From NCBI GenBank assembly GCA_052386455.1, contig JBQTKD010000072.1, positions 1-45,346 of the forward strand: a stretch of 45,346 bases of DNA. The letters run 5' to 3'. The notes under the pieces are model-generated. The model saw only the letters and a list, made by a program, of their open reading frames with translations. It made no database searches and was not told where the DNA came from. Positions 23,004 through 31,815 of the stretch are shown here, piece after piece. Source of the stretch: JBQTKD01 sp052386455. GTDB taxonomy: Bacteria > Actinomycetota > Actinomycetes > Sporichthyales > Sporichthyaceae. How positions within the stretch are numbered: position 1 is the first letter of the stretch; each line of letters begins with the position of its first letter. The position numbers and the translations under genes are program-made.

Positions 23004-23405
23004 ATGACCGAGGAACTGCCCCGGCGCACGGTGCTGCGCACCGCCGGCCTGCTCGGCCTCGCCGCCGGCGTCGGGACGGCAGTGTCCGGCGCGGGGCCGA
23101 GCAGCGACCGGAGCGAGGAAGCGGCACCTCGCACGGTCGAGATCCCCGTGGGCGGGGGAAAGGTCTTCGCCAAGGAGAACCTGGTGATCACCCAACCCGC
23201 CCCCGGGGAGTTTCGCGGCTTCGAGGCCGCCTGCACGCACAGTGGCTGCACCGTCGGGGCGGTGGTGGACGGAGCGATCCACTGCTACTGCCACGGCAGC
23301 CGCTTCCGGATCGCCGACGGCTCGGTGCAGACCGGCCCGGCCCTGCTCCCGCTGCCACCGGTCCCGGTGGTCGTGGAGAAGGGCCGGGTCAGGCGGGCTC
23401 GCTGA
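23004..23405 (+). CDS. Rieske 2Fe-2S protein with Tat-like signal
   Basis: 133 residues. The N-terminus (R-R-T-V-L-R-T-A-G-L-L-G-L) looks like a twin-arginine signal, so the protein is likely exported folded with its cluster. Ligands are Cys77/His79 in A-C-T-H-S-G-C and Cys94/His97 in C-Y-C-H-G-S-R-F; Cys82 and Cys96 would form the usual disulfide. It is a stand-alone soluble or anchored Rieske domain, not a cytochrome bc1 subunit. It may pair functionally with the preceding secreted protein. Confidence 0.88.
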   Translation: MTEELPRRTVLRTAGLLGLAAGVGTAVSGAGPSSDRSEEAAPRTVEIPVGGGKVFAKENLVITQPAPGEFRGFEAACTHSGCTVGAVVDGAIHCYCHGSRFRIADGSVQTGPALLPLPPVPVVVEKGRVRRAR

Positions 23406-23487
23406 GCCGGCTGCGCGGGTGGCCGACGCGCTTGCAGCCGGAGGAAATTGCCACGCCGGGGGCGGGCAGCTTCGGCACACTGTCCGG

Positions 23488-24897
23488 GTGCTGCTAACCC
23501 TGTCCACGACCATGCCCCAGGCCGCCGACCTCGGCTACCTGGTGCACAAGCACCCCGACAGGGCACAGGCCTTCGACACCGCGGCCGGCACCGCGCACGT
23601 GTTCTGGCCCGAGGCGAGCGCGGAGCGGGCGACCGTCGCGCTGCTGCTCGAAGTGGACCCGATCGCGCTGGTGCGCGGCAAAGGCGGACGCGACCAGGGC
23701 TTCGCGCTGGCGCAGTACGTCAACGACCGCCCCTACGCCGCGTCGTCGATGCTGTCGGTCGCCCTGAGCAAGGTGTTCCGCACCGCCATGACCGGCCGGT
23801 GCGACGCCCGCCCGGAGCTGGCCGCCATTCCGATCCCGTTGGAGGTTCGCCTCCCGGCCCTGCCAAGCCGCGGGGGATCGGACCTCGTCGAGCGCCTGTT
23901 CGCCCCGCTCGGCTGGACCGTCGAGGCGACGCGCCTGGCCCTCGACCCGGAGGTCCCGGAGTGGGGCCCGTCCCGGTATGCCGACGTGCTGCTGCGCGGC
24001 GAACTGCGCGTCGCCGAGGCGCTGAGTCACCTGTACGTGCTGATGCCGGTGCTCGACGACGGCAAGCACTACTGGGTGAGCCAGGACGAGATCGAGAAGC
24101 TGATGCGCACCGCCGGTGCATGGCTGCCCGCGCATCCGGAGCGCGAGCTGATCACCCGCCGGTACCTGAGCCACCAGAAGGACCTGTGGCAGTCCGCCAT
24201 CGCGCGCCTGGCGGAGGTCGACGACGCGGCGCCGGAATCCCTCGACAACGCCGTGCCGGTCGAGGCCGACGAAGACGCCGAGGAGAAGCGGACCCCGCTC
24301 GCCCAGTTGCGCGCGGGCGCAGTCGTTGCGGCGCTGCGCTCGGAGGGCGCGCGGTCGGTCGTCGACCTCGGGTGTGGGGAGGGCGCGCTGTTGCGGGCGC
24401 TGATCGCGGACCCGACGTTCGTCGAGATCCTCGGCGTGGAGGTCTCGCACCGCGCGCTGGCGATTGCGCACCGGCGGCTGAACTTCGACCGGATGCCGGA
24501 CGGCAAGCGCGCCCGCATCGAGCTGATCCAGTCCTCGGCGACCTATCGCGACGATCGACTCGCGGGGAAGGACGCCGTAGTGCTGATGGAGGTGATCGAG
24601 CACGTCGACCTGCCGCGGCTGCCCGCGCTCGTACGGGCGGTGTTCGCGCACGCCCGTCCGAGGACGGTCGTCGTCACCACGCCGAACGTGGAGCACAACG
24701 TGCGCTACGAGTTCCTTGCCCCCGGCGCGATGCGCCATCCGGACCACCGGTTCGAGTGGACCCGAGCGGAGTTCCGCACGTGGTCCGAGGAGGTCGCGGC
24801 CGGGCACGGGTACGGCGTGCGGTACCTGCCGGTCGGCGAGGACGACCCCGAGGTCGGCCCGCCGACGCAGCTGGCCGTGTTCCGGAGGTCCACATGA
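23488..24897 (+). CDS. hen1: 3'-terminal RNA ribose 2'-O-methyltransferase Hen1
   Basis: 469 residues. Methylates the 2'-OH of the 3' end at an RNA break so that, after Pnkp ligation, the repaired site resists the same ribonuclease. The N-terminal L-L-T-L-S-T-T and D-L-G-Y-L-V-H-K-H-P blocks match bacterial Hen1 starts, fixing GTG 23488. The C-terminal methyltransferase has V-V-D-L-G-C-G-E-G-A and the metal motif M-E-V-I-E-H plus T-P-N-V-E-H-N. It overlaps pnkp as ATGA. Confidence 0.94.
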   Translation: MLLTLSTTMPQAADLGYLVHKHPDRAQAFDTAAGTAHVFWPEASAERATVALLLEVDPIALVRGKGGRDQGFALAQYVNDRPYAASSMLSVALSKVFRTAMTGRCDARPELAAIPIPLEVRLPALPSRGGSDLVERLFAPLGWTVEATRLALDPEVPEWGPSRYADVLLRGELRVAEALSHLYVLMPVLDDGKHYWVSQDEIEKLMRTAGAWLPAHPERELITRRYLSHQKDLWQSAIARLAEVDDAAPESLDNAVPVEADEDAEEKRTPLAQLRAGAVVAALRSEGARSVVDLGCGEGALLRALIADPTFVEILGVEVSHRALAIAHRRLNFDRMPDGKRARIELIQSSATYRDDRLAGKDAVVLMEVIEHVDLPRLPALVRAVFAHARPRTVVVTTPNVEHNVRYEFLAPGAMRHPDHRFEWTRAEFRTWSEEVAAGHGYGVRYLPVGEDDPEVGPPTQLAVFRRST

Positions 24898-27443
24898 ACG
24901 CACTGGCCATCCCGGAGTTGTCGCTGGTCTGTCTGATCGGGGTCAGCGGGTCGGGCAAGTCGACGTTCGCGGCCACGCACTTCGGCCGCTTCGAGGTGAT
25001 CTCGAGCGACTTCTGTCGCGGTCTGGTCAGCGACGACGAGAACAACCAGGCGGCCAGCAACACCGCCTTCGACGTCCTGCACTACATCGCGGGCAAGCGC
25101 CTCGACGCGGGGAAGCTGACCGTGGTCGACGCGACCAACGTCCAGCCAGAGGGTCGCCGGCAGCTGGTCGCGCTCGCCCGCGCGCACGACGTGCTGCCGG
25201 TCGCGATCGTGCTCGACCTGCCCGAGGCGGTCTGCGTCGCGCGCACGCAGGCCCGTCCGGACCGCGACTTCGGGCCCGCCGTGGTGCGCCGGCAGCGCGA
25301 CCAGCTGCGGCGCTCCGTCAAGGCGCTCGGCAAGGAGGGCTTCCGCACAATCCACGTCCTGCGCAGCGAGGAGGAGGTCGCCGCCGCGACGATCGTTCGG
25401 GAGAAGCTGCTCAACGACTTCAGGGACGAGCGCGGGCCCTTCGATGTGGTCGGCGACGTCCACGGATGCCGCGCCGAGCTCGAAGAACTGCTGACCACGC
25501 TGGGCTACGGCCTCGTCCGCGACGAACTGGGCCGGCCGGTCGACGCGATCCCGCCGGCCGGGCGCAAGGCGGTATTCGTCGGCGACCTCGTCGACCGCGG
25601 CCCGGACTCCCCCGGCGTGCTGCGCCTGGTGATGGGCATGGTCGACACGGGCAACGCGTTCTGCGTACCGGGCAACCACGAGAACAAGCTCGTCCGCGCG
25701 CTCGACGGCGCCAACGTGCAGGTGACCCACGGCCTGGCGGAGACTCTCGAGCAGCTCGGCGCCGAGGACCCCGCGTTCAAGGCGCAGGCGCGGGCGTTCT
25801 GCTACGGCCTCGTCTCGCACCTCGTCCTCGACGGCGGTCGGCTCGTCGTCGCGCACGCCGGCCTCAAGGAGGCGTATCACGGCCGTGCGTCGTCGCGGGT
25901 GCGCAGCTTCGCGCTCTACGGGGACACCACCGGGGAAACCGACGAGTTCGGGCTGCCGGTGCGCTATCCGTGGGCCGACGACTACCGAGGCCGGGCGATG
26001 GTGCTCTACGGGCACACGCCCACGCCAGAGCCGGAGTGGATCAACAACACGATGTGCCTGGACACCGGCGCCGTGTTTGGCGGCAAGCTCACCGCGCTGC
26101 GGTACCCGGAGAAGGAGATCGTCTCCGTTCCCGCGCAGCAGGTCTGGTACCAGCCGAGCAAGCCGTTCCCGGCCACGGCTGCGGGCACGCCGGTGCGGGC
26201 GCCGGAGGAGCTGTCGATCGCCGACGTGCTCGGCAAGCGCGGCGTCGAGACCCGGCTCGCCGGCCGGGTCACCGTCCGCGAGGAGAACGCTGCGGGCGCC
26301 CTGGAGGTGATGAGCCGCTTCGCGATCGAGCCACGGTGGCTGCTCTATCTGCCGCCGACGATGTCGCCGTGCGCGACCGCGCCCGCGGGCGACCTGCTCG
26401 AGCACCCGAGCGCCGCCTTCGACTACTTCCGCTCCAGCGGCGTCGCCGAGGTGCTGTGCGAGGAGAAGCACATGGGCTCGCGCGCGGTCGCGTTGGTGTG
26501 CCGCCACGAGGCCATCGCTCGCGCACGCTTCGGCGCGACGGACGGTTCGACCGGTGCGGTCCACACCCGCACCGGCCGCTCGTTCTTCCCGCCGGCGCTG
26601 ACCGAAGAGCTGCTCGCGCGGCTGCGCGAGGCGATCGGCGCGGCGGGGCTGTGGGACGAGCTCGACACCGACTGGCTGCTGCTGGACGCCGAGCTGCTGC
26701 CGTGGTCTGCAAAGGCCGAGGACCTGCTGCGCAACCAGTACGCGGCGGTCGGCGCCGCGGCCCGCGCCGCCGCACCGCTCGCGGTCTCCGCGCTGCAGGC
26801 CGCAGCCGAACGCGGCGTCGACGTCGCCGACCTGTTGACACGTGCCCGGGCTCGCGCCGACAACGCCGAGGCGTTCACGGCCGCCTACCGCCGGTACGTG
26901 TGGCCCACCGCGGGACTCGACGGCGTGCAGATCGCGCCGTTCCAGGTGCTCGCGACGGAGGGGAAGGCCTGGTCCGATCGCGACCACGCGTGGCATCTGG
27001 CGATCGCGGACAGGCTCGTCGACGTGGCGCCTTCCCTCGTACGTCGGACGGAGCGTCTCGCCGTCGACACCACCGACGAGGCGTCGGTCGCCGCCGGCGT
27101 CGCGTGGTGGACCGAGCTGACCGCCGCAGGCGGCGAGGGCATGGTGGTCAAGCCGCTGGCCAACGTCGTCCGCGGGCAGAAGGGCTGGGTCCAGCCGGGC
27201 ATCAAGGTCCGCGGACGCGAGTACCTGCGGATCATCTACGGCCCGGACTACACCGAGCCCGCGAACCTGGAGCGCCTGCGCACCCGAGGCCTCGGCCACA
27301 AGCGCTCCCTGGCCGCCCGCGAGTTCGCCCTCGGCGTCGAGTCCCTCGAACGCGTCGCCCGCGGCGAGCCGCTCTGGCGCGTGCACGAAGCCGTCTTCGC
27401 CATCCTCGCCCTGGAGTCCGAACCGGTCGACCCCCGCCTCTAG
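24894..27443 (+). CDS. pnkp: Polynucleotide kinase-phosphatase-ligase Pnkp
   Basis: 849 residues, three catalytic modules in order. The 5'-OH kinase has a P-loop G-V-S-G-S-G-K-S-T at 16-24. The 2',3'-phosphatase (metallophosphoesterase) has V-G-D-V-H-G near 183, G-D-L-V-D-R-G, P-G-N-H-E-N and Y-G-H-T-P-T. The adenylyltransferase has Lys525 in E-E-K-H-M-G-S-R, the lysine that takes AMP. Together they heal and seal cleaved tRNA-like RNA with Hen1, the well-described bacterial Pnkp/Hen1 system. All key motifs intact. Confidence 0.95.
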   Translation: MNALAIPELSLVCLIGVSGSGKSTFAATHFGRFEVISSDFCRGLVSDDENNQAASNTAFDVLHYIAGKRLDAGKLTVVDATNVQPEGRRQLVALARAHDVLPVAIVLDLPEAVCVARTQARPDRDFGPAVVRRQRDQLRRSVKALGKEGFRTIHVLRSEEEVAAATIVREKLLNDFRDERGPFDVVGDVHGCRAELEELLTTLGYGLVRDELGRPVDAIPPAGRKAVFVGDLVDRGPDSPGVLRLVMGMVDTGNAFCVPGNHENKLVRALDGANVQVTHGLAETLEQLGAEDPAFKAQARAFCYGLVSHLVLDGGRLVVAHAGLKEAYHGRASSRVRSFALYGDTTGETDEFGLPVRYPWADDYRGRAMVLYGHTPTPEPEWINNTMCLDTGAVFGGKLTALRYPEKEIVSVPAQQVWYQPSKPFPATAAGTPVRAPEELSIADVLGKRGVETRLAGRVTVREENAAGALEVMSRFAIEPRWLLYLPPTMSPCATAPAGDLLEHPSAAFDYFRSSGVAEVLCEEKHMGSRAVALVCRHEAIARARFGATDGSTGAVHTRTGRSFFPPALTEELLARLREAIGAAGLWDELDTDWLLLDAELLPWSAKAEDLLRNQYAAVGAAARAAAPLAVSALQAAAERGVDVADLLTRARARADNAEAFTAAYRRYVWPTAGLDGVQIAPFQVLATEGKAWSDRDHAWHLAIADRLVDVAPSLVRRTERLAVDTTDEASVAAGVAWWTELTAAGGEGMVVKPLANVVRGQKGWVQPGIKVRGREYLRIIYGPDYTEPANLERLRTRGLGHKRSLAAREFALGVESLERVARGEPLWRVHEAVFAILALESEPVDPRL

Positions 27444-27456
27444 GGTCGGCCCGTAC

Positions 27457-27624
27457 CGGATGACATCCCCTACGAGGGCTTGTCGTCCAACTGGGCGTAC
27501 GACAGGGGCGGCTGGCGGATGACATCCGGCACCGGAACCGGGCGCCGCCCAGTGCTTGTCGTTCCATAACCGTGCTTGTCGCACCACCAGGCGTACGACA
27601 AGCACGGCTACCGGATGTCATCCG
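27457..27624. repeat. Intergenic repeat cluster bounded by inverted 12-bp ends
   Basis: CGGATGACATCC at 27457-27468 is repeated directly at 27516-27527 and in inverted form (GGATGTCATCCG) at 27613-27624. Inside, a block built on GCTTGTCG ... GCGTACGACA occurs twice about 95 bases apart (from 27478 and from 27574), with an extra GCTTGTCG near 27554. The element fills the gap between pnkp and the convergent helicase gene. It looks like a small mobile or structured RNA element, of unknown type. Confidence 0.6.
27570..27607. terminator. 12-bp perfect hairpin, likely bidirectional terminator
   Basis: CCGTGCTTGTCG at 27570-27581 pairs with CGACAAGCACGG at 27596-27607 across a 14-base loop. It lies between convergent genes, so it could end both transcripts. 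There is no T tract on either side, as is common in high-GC bacteria. Confidence 0.55.
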
Positions 27625-27639
27625 ATAGCCGGACGGGGC

Positions 27640-29427
27640 TCACGCGGGTTCGGCGAGCCGGCGGCGGAGGTGGTCGATGCGCTTGCGGAGGTCGTCGACG
27701 CCCGCGCTCGCGACGGCCGGCCCACCGGTCACGCGCCGCAGTTCGGCGTGAATGCTCCCGTAGCCGGTCCCGGTCTTGTGGTGCAGCGCCCCGACGAGGG
27801 TCTGCAGTTCGCGGCGCAGTTCCGAGCGCTGCTGGTGCGTGGCCACCGGCCGAGACTCGGCCGGAGTCAGCGGTAGGCCGGAGTCCTTGCGGCGCTTGGC
27901 GTGGCGCAGTTGATCGGCCTGGCGCTTGCGGAGCACCTCGACGACCTGGTCGGCGTCGAGCAGGCCGGGCAGGCCGAGGTAGTCGAGCTCCTCCTGACTG
28001 CCGGGCATCGCGGGCAGGCCGAACTCGGCGCCGTTGTACATGACGCGGTCGAAGGTGGCCTCCGAGCCGAGCGCGGTGAACTCGCCCATGCCGTCGGCTC
28101 CGTCGTTGGCCTTGTTGGCTTCCTCCAGCAGCTTGTCCTCGGGCGCGAAGAGGTCTTCTTCCTCGGCCGCCTTCGGGTTGCCGAGAATATGATCCCGCGT
28201 CAGTTCCATCTGGGCGGCGTGGCCGAGCAGCGGTGCGACCGTCGGGAGGAACACCGACGCGATCTCGCCCTTGCGTCGGGCTCGGACGAAGCGGCCGACG
28301 GCCTGGGCGAAGAACAGCGGCGTCGAGGCGTTGGTGGCATAGACCCCCACGGCCAGGCGCGGAATGTCGACACCCTCGGACACCATCCGGACCGCGACGA
28401 GCCAGCGGTCCTCGGACTCGGCGAACTGGGTGATCTTCGCCGTCGCGCCCTTGTCGTCGGACAGCACGACGGTCGGCGCAGTGCCGGTCGTCTCGCGCAA
28501 CAGTTTCGCGTAGGCGCGGGCCGCGGTCTGGTCCGACGCGATCACCATCGCGCCCGCATCGGGGACGTGGCGGCGCACCTCGGTCAGCCGACGATCCGCC
28601 GCATTGAGGACCGAGGGAATCCAGTCCCCGCCCGCGTCGAGCGCGGTGCGCCAGGCCTGGGCGGTGAGGTCGTTCGTCAACGGGTCGCCCAGGGTCGCGG
28701 CAAGTTCGTCGCCCGCGCGGGTACGCCAGCGCATCTGCCCCGCGTAGGCGAGGAACACGACCGGGCGGACGACCTCGTCGGCCAAGGCCTGCCCGTAGCC
28801 GTAGACGTGGTCGGGGACGCTGCGCGGAATCCCGTCCGGGCCGGGCGCGTAGGTGACGAACGGGATCGGGTTCACGTCCGAGCGGAACGGGGTCCCGGTC
28901 AACGCGAGTCGGCGCTTCGCGGGCGCGAACGCCTCGAACACCGCCTCCCCCCAGGAGCGGCTGTCCCCGGCGTGGTGCACCTCGTCGAGGATCACCAGCG
29001 TGGGCCGGGCCTCGGTGCGGTTGCGGTGCAGCATCGGGTGCGCCGCGACGCCCGCGTAGGTGACCGCGACGCCGTTGAAGCCCTTCGGGGTCTTGCCCTG
29101 CGCGTTGACGAACTGCGCGTCGATCCGGATGCCGACCCGCTCGGCGGCCACGGCCCACTGGGTCTTGAGATGCTCGGTCGGCGCGACGATCGTGACGGCC
29201 CGGACGATCTTTGCGTGCAGGAGTTCGGCGGCCACGCGCAGCGCGAAGGTGGTCTTGCCGGCGCCCGGTGTCGCGACCGCGAGGAAGTCCTTGCGGGGGT
29301 TGTCCAGGTAGGACGTCAGGGCCTCGGCCTGCCACGCCCGCAGTCGATCCGCCGTGCCTCGCGGTGCGCGCCCCGGAAAGGCCGGAGAGAGATTGGTCGC
29401 CGCGAACACGCCAACGCGTTCGCTCAC
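27640..29427 (-). CDS. SF2 DEAD/DEAH-type helicase
   Basis: 595 residues from GTG 29427. Motif I is A-T-P-G-A-G-K-T-T near residue 50, motif II V-I-L-D-E-V-H-H near 145, motif III A-L-T-G-T-P-F near 178 and motif VI Q-A-V-G-R-F-V-R-A-R-R-K-G near 375. The layout (ResIII-type N-terminal domain, helicase C domain, 200-residue tail with E-L-R-R-E-L helices) fits a DNA-translocating SF2 helicase such as those common in actinobacteria. The start overlaps the stop of the xanthine-dehydrogenase-like gene (GTGA), so the two are translationally coupled although their functions look unrelated. Confidence 0.88.
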   Translation of the reverse strand: MSERVGVFAATNLSPAFPGRAPRGTADRLRAWQAEALTSYLDNPRKDFLAVATPGAGKTTFALRVAAELLHAKIVRAVTIVAPTEHLKTQWAVAAERVGIRIDAQFVNAQGKTPKGFNGVAVTYAGVAAHPMLHRNRTEARPTLVILDEVHHAGDSRSWGEAVFEAFAPAKRRLALTGTPFRSDVNPIPFVTYAPGPDGIPRSVPDHVYGYGQALADEVVRPVVFLAYAGQMRWRTRAGDELAATLGDPLTNDLTAQAWRTALDAGGDWIPSVLNAADRRLTEVRRHVPDAGAMVIASDQTAARAYAKLLRETTGTAPTVVLSDDKGATAKITQFAESEDRWLVAVRMVSEGVDIPRLAVGVYATNASTPLFFAQAVGRFVRARRKGEIASVFLPTVAPLLGHAAQMELTRDHILGNPKAAEEEDLFAPEDKLLEEANKANDGADGMGEFTALGSEATFDRVMYNGAEFGLPAMPGSQEELDYLGLPGLLDADQVVEVLRKRQADQLRHAKRRKDSGLPLTPAESRPVATHQQRSELRRELQTLVGALHHKTGTGYGSIHAELRRVTGGPAVASAGVDDLRKRIDHLRRRLAEPA

Positions 29428-31673
29428 GTCGCGACCAGGTGCCAGGAGCGGACGGGAGTCTCGGCGACGGTGGCGCCGGTGGCGTTGCGGATCGCAGCCA
29501 GGACGGCGGCGGCCGCCGGGCCCGTCGAGACGTCCCAGACGCCCTTCACGCCGAGCCACGAGCCGTCCTGCGGAACCTCCAGCAGGTCGGCGACCGAGAG
29601 CCCGCCGAGGTCCTCGGTGGTCGGGTACCCGAACTGCCCGAGCAGCGCGAGCGCGACCCCGGACGTCGCGCCGCCCTCGAGCACGCCGAGCAACTGGGTC
29701 AGGTTGACGACCCTGCCGACGTCGAAGGCGCCGATCAGTTCCACGATCCGCACGACGCCGAGTTCCACGTCCACCTCGACCACCGCGCGGTGCGCGGCGC
29801 TGCCGTACCCGGCGAAGGCGGCGCCGGAACCCAGCGGGTCCAGGGACTGCGTGTGCGGCGGCGAGAACGTCGCGGTCTGCTCGAAGGAGCGGCCCGCGGC
29901 AACGTCGGCGAGCGCGAGGTCCACCAGCCCGTCGTAGGAGCGGATGCGACCGCCGCGCGCCGTCAGCAACTCCGTGGACATCCCCCGCTCCGCGCCGATC
30001 TCCGCGCACAGCTTCCTGGCGATCGCGGTGGCGGCCGCGTGCACCGCGCCCCCGGCCACCCACGTCAGCCGGCTGCCCCAGGCCGGGCCGGCCGGGAACG
30101 CGTCGGAGTCGGCGACGGTCAGCTCCACGCGCTCGGCTCCCAGCACCTCGCGCACGATCTGCATGCCGACGGTCAGGAAGCCCTGCCCGAGTTCGGCTGC
30201 GGCGCAGGAGAGGGTGGCGACGCCGTCCGCGTAGGCAACCGTCGCGGTTGCCGTGTAGTCCTGGCCCTCGCCCGGCAGAAGAGGCGTGAGGCCGAGTGCG
30301 TGCCCAACTCCGCGCACCAGCGTGCCCTGCGGCGGCGACAACCCGACCGAGCCCGGGAAGCGGTCCAGCGTTCCGGCTCGCCGCCGGCCGGGCAGCGGTG
30401 CGTTGGCGACGGTGAGCAGCAGCTCCCCGGCCTGACAGCCGCCGGGAATCACCTGCCCGATCGGCAGCGGGTCGTCGGCGGCCAGGAGATTCCGCCCGCG
30501 GACCTGCACGGGGTCGACGCCCTCGAGGCAGGCCGCAATGCGGTCGAGCTGGGCCTCGACGGCCACGCAGGCCGCAGCGGCCGCGCCGCGCTCGGGCGGT
30601 GGCGGCGGGTTGTCGGTGCGCAGCGCCAGCGCGGTGACGTGAGCGGCCGGAGTGCGGTACGGGCCGGCCGCGCTCGCGCACAGCGCGGCCAGGTCCGCTG
30701 CGGCGTGCTGCGCGTACGCACCGGCGTCCAACAGGATCTCGGCCTGCAGCGCGAGGATGTGGCCCTGCGCATCCACGTGATGGCGGTACTTCAGCCGCGC
30801 GGCCGGGCCAGCTCCCGGAGCGGTCCGCACTCCGCCGTCGAGCAGCCGAACCGGCCGGTTGGTGCGCAGCGCGAGCATCGTCGCGAGCACCGCCACGGTC
30901 AACTCGCCGTCCGGAACGCCGTCCGAACCGGCCGGCACGATCCGGATCCGATCGGGCGTCACGTTGAGGCACTGCGCGATCTGCTCGCGGTCCGCGTGCC
31001 ACCAGGCGGAGTTCAGCACCACGGTGCAGAAGTCGACCCCGGGCGGTGCCTGGCCGGGTCGCACGCTCCCCGGCAGGGCGAGAACACCCGGCGCCGCGGC
31101 GGTTCCCGCCCGGCGGCCTATCGCGTACTCGCCGTCGACGACGTGCACCGCGCCGGGCACCGGGACGGGGCGGGCCCAGTCGGGCGCGGCGATCGCGCCG
31201 CGGGCGACGGTCAGTTCGCGGACGACGACGCCGTCCGGGTGCCACGGCTTGCCGGCAGCGGCCTCGGCGACGTCGAGCACCGGCAGGTGCGCGCGGTAGC
31301 GCACGTCCACCGCGGCGGCCGCCCGGGCCGCGACCACAGGATCCTCGGCGGCGACCACGAGCACCGGCTCGCCGAGGTGGCGCACGACCCCGCCCGCGAG
31401 GACGGGCCGGTCGGCTCGAGCAGGCCCGTAGAAGGCGTCGGGCGGCAGGTCGGCGGCGGTGAGGATGGCGACGACGCCGGGCATCTCCGCGGCGGCCGAC
31501 ACGTCGATCTCGAGGACCTCTGCCCGCGGATGCGTGGACCGGACAAGGACGGCGTGCAGCATTCCGTCGACGCGCAGGTCGGCGACGTACGGGAACGCGC
31601 CGACGGTCTTGCCCAGCGCGTCGGGCCGCATCGCGACGTCCCCGACGCCGCCGGGCACGAGATCGAGGCTCAC
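29424..31673 (-). CDS. Xanthine dehydrogenase-family large subunit, molybdenum-site motifs degenerate
   Basis: 749 residues. The overall domain order follows XDH/CoxL proteins: an a/b hammerhead domain (R-S-T-H-P-R-A near 45), then V-L-A-G-G-V-V-R-H-L-G-E-P-V, and a C-terminal part with E-L-G-Q-G-F-L-T, G-S-R-L-T and I-R-N-A-T-G. The usual G-G-G-F-G-G-K position reads A-G-S-D-G-V-P-D-G-E, the R-G-F-G position reads P-P-P-P-P-E-R-G, and the catalytic K-G-V-G-E reads K-G-V-W-D. These are non-conservative changes at cofactor or catalytic positions, so activity is doubtful or altered. Downstream of the FeS and FAD subunits. Confidence 0.75.
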   Translation of the reverse strand: MSLDLVPGGVGDVAMRPDALGKTVGAFPYVADLRVDGMLHAVLVRSTHPRAEVLEIDVSAAAEMPGVVAILTAADLPPDAFYGPARADRPVLAGGVVRHLGEPVLVVAAEDPVVAARAAAAVDVRYRAHLPVLDVAEAAAGKPWHPDGVVVRELTVARGAIAAPDWARPVPVPGAVHVVDGEYAIGRRAGTAAAPGVLALPGSVRPGQAPPGVDFCTVVLNSAWWHADREQIAQCLNVTPDRIRIVPAGSDGVPDGELTVAVLATMLALRTNRPVRLLDGGVRTAPGAGPAARLKYRHHVDAQGHILALQAEILLDAGAYAQHAAADLAALCASAAGPYRTPAAHVTALALRTDNPPPPPERGAAAAACVAVEAQLDRIAACLEGVDPVQVRGRNLLAADDPLPIGQVIPGGCQAGELLLTVANAPLPGRRRAGTLDRFPGSVGLSPPQGTLVRGVGHALGLTPLLPGEGQDYTATATVAYADGVATLSCAAAELGQGFLTVGMQIVREVLGAERVELTVADSDAFPAGPAWGSRLTWVAGGAVHAAATAIARKLCAEIGAERGMSTELLTARGGRIRSYDGLVDLALADVAAGRSFEQTATFSPPHTQSLDPLGSGAAFAGYGSAAHRAVVEVDVELGVVRIVELIGAFDVGRVVNLTQLLGVLEGGATSGVALALLGQFGYPTTEDLGGLSVADLLEVPQDGSWLGVKGVWDVSTGPAAAAVLAAIRNATGATVAETPVRSWHLVAT

Positions 31674-31708
31674 GGGATGGCCTCCGCCGCGGACCTTGCC
31701 CTGGCCAC

Positions 31709-31815
31709 GTCGCTACGCACTCGGGCTCCTCACTCGTCCCTCGCTCGTCGCGCTCGCGCGGTGTCGCTACGCACTCGGGCTCCTCACTCGTCCCTCGCTC
31801 GTCGCGCTCGCGCGG
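31709..31815. repeat. 54-bp tandem repeat, two copies
   Basis: A 54-bp unit starting GTCGCTACGCAC occurs at 31709-31762 and again at 31763-31815 with essentially no differences. On the minus strand it is rich in GAGCGA/GACGAG words. The right copy encodes the last residues and stop codon of the 2Fe-2S subunit gene; the left copy is in the spacer before the large-subunit gene. Confidence 0.85.

Noticed and set aside
23448..24893. Long plus-strand open frame running ahead of the pnkp start, overlapping hen1
   Set aside because: It is Arg/Gly/Pro-rich and lies antiphase to the clearly conserved Hen1 protein; only the part from ATG 24894 matches a known family.
31709..31815. CRISPR array
   Set aside because: Only two 54-bp units joined head to tail with no spacers between them and no cas genes in the window.
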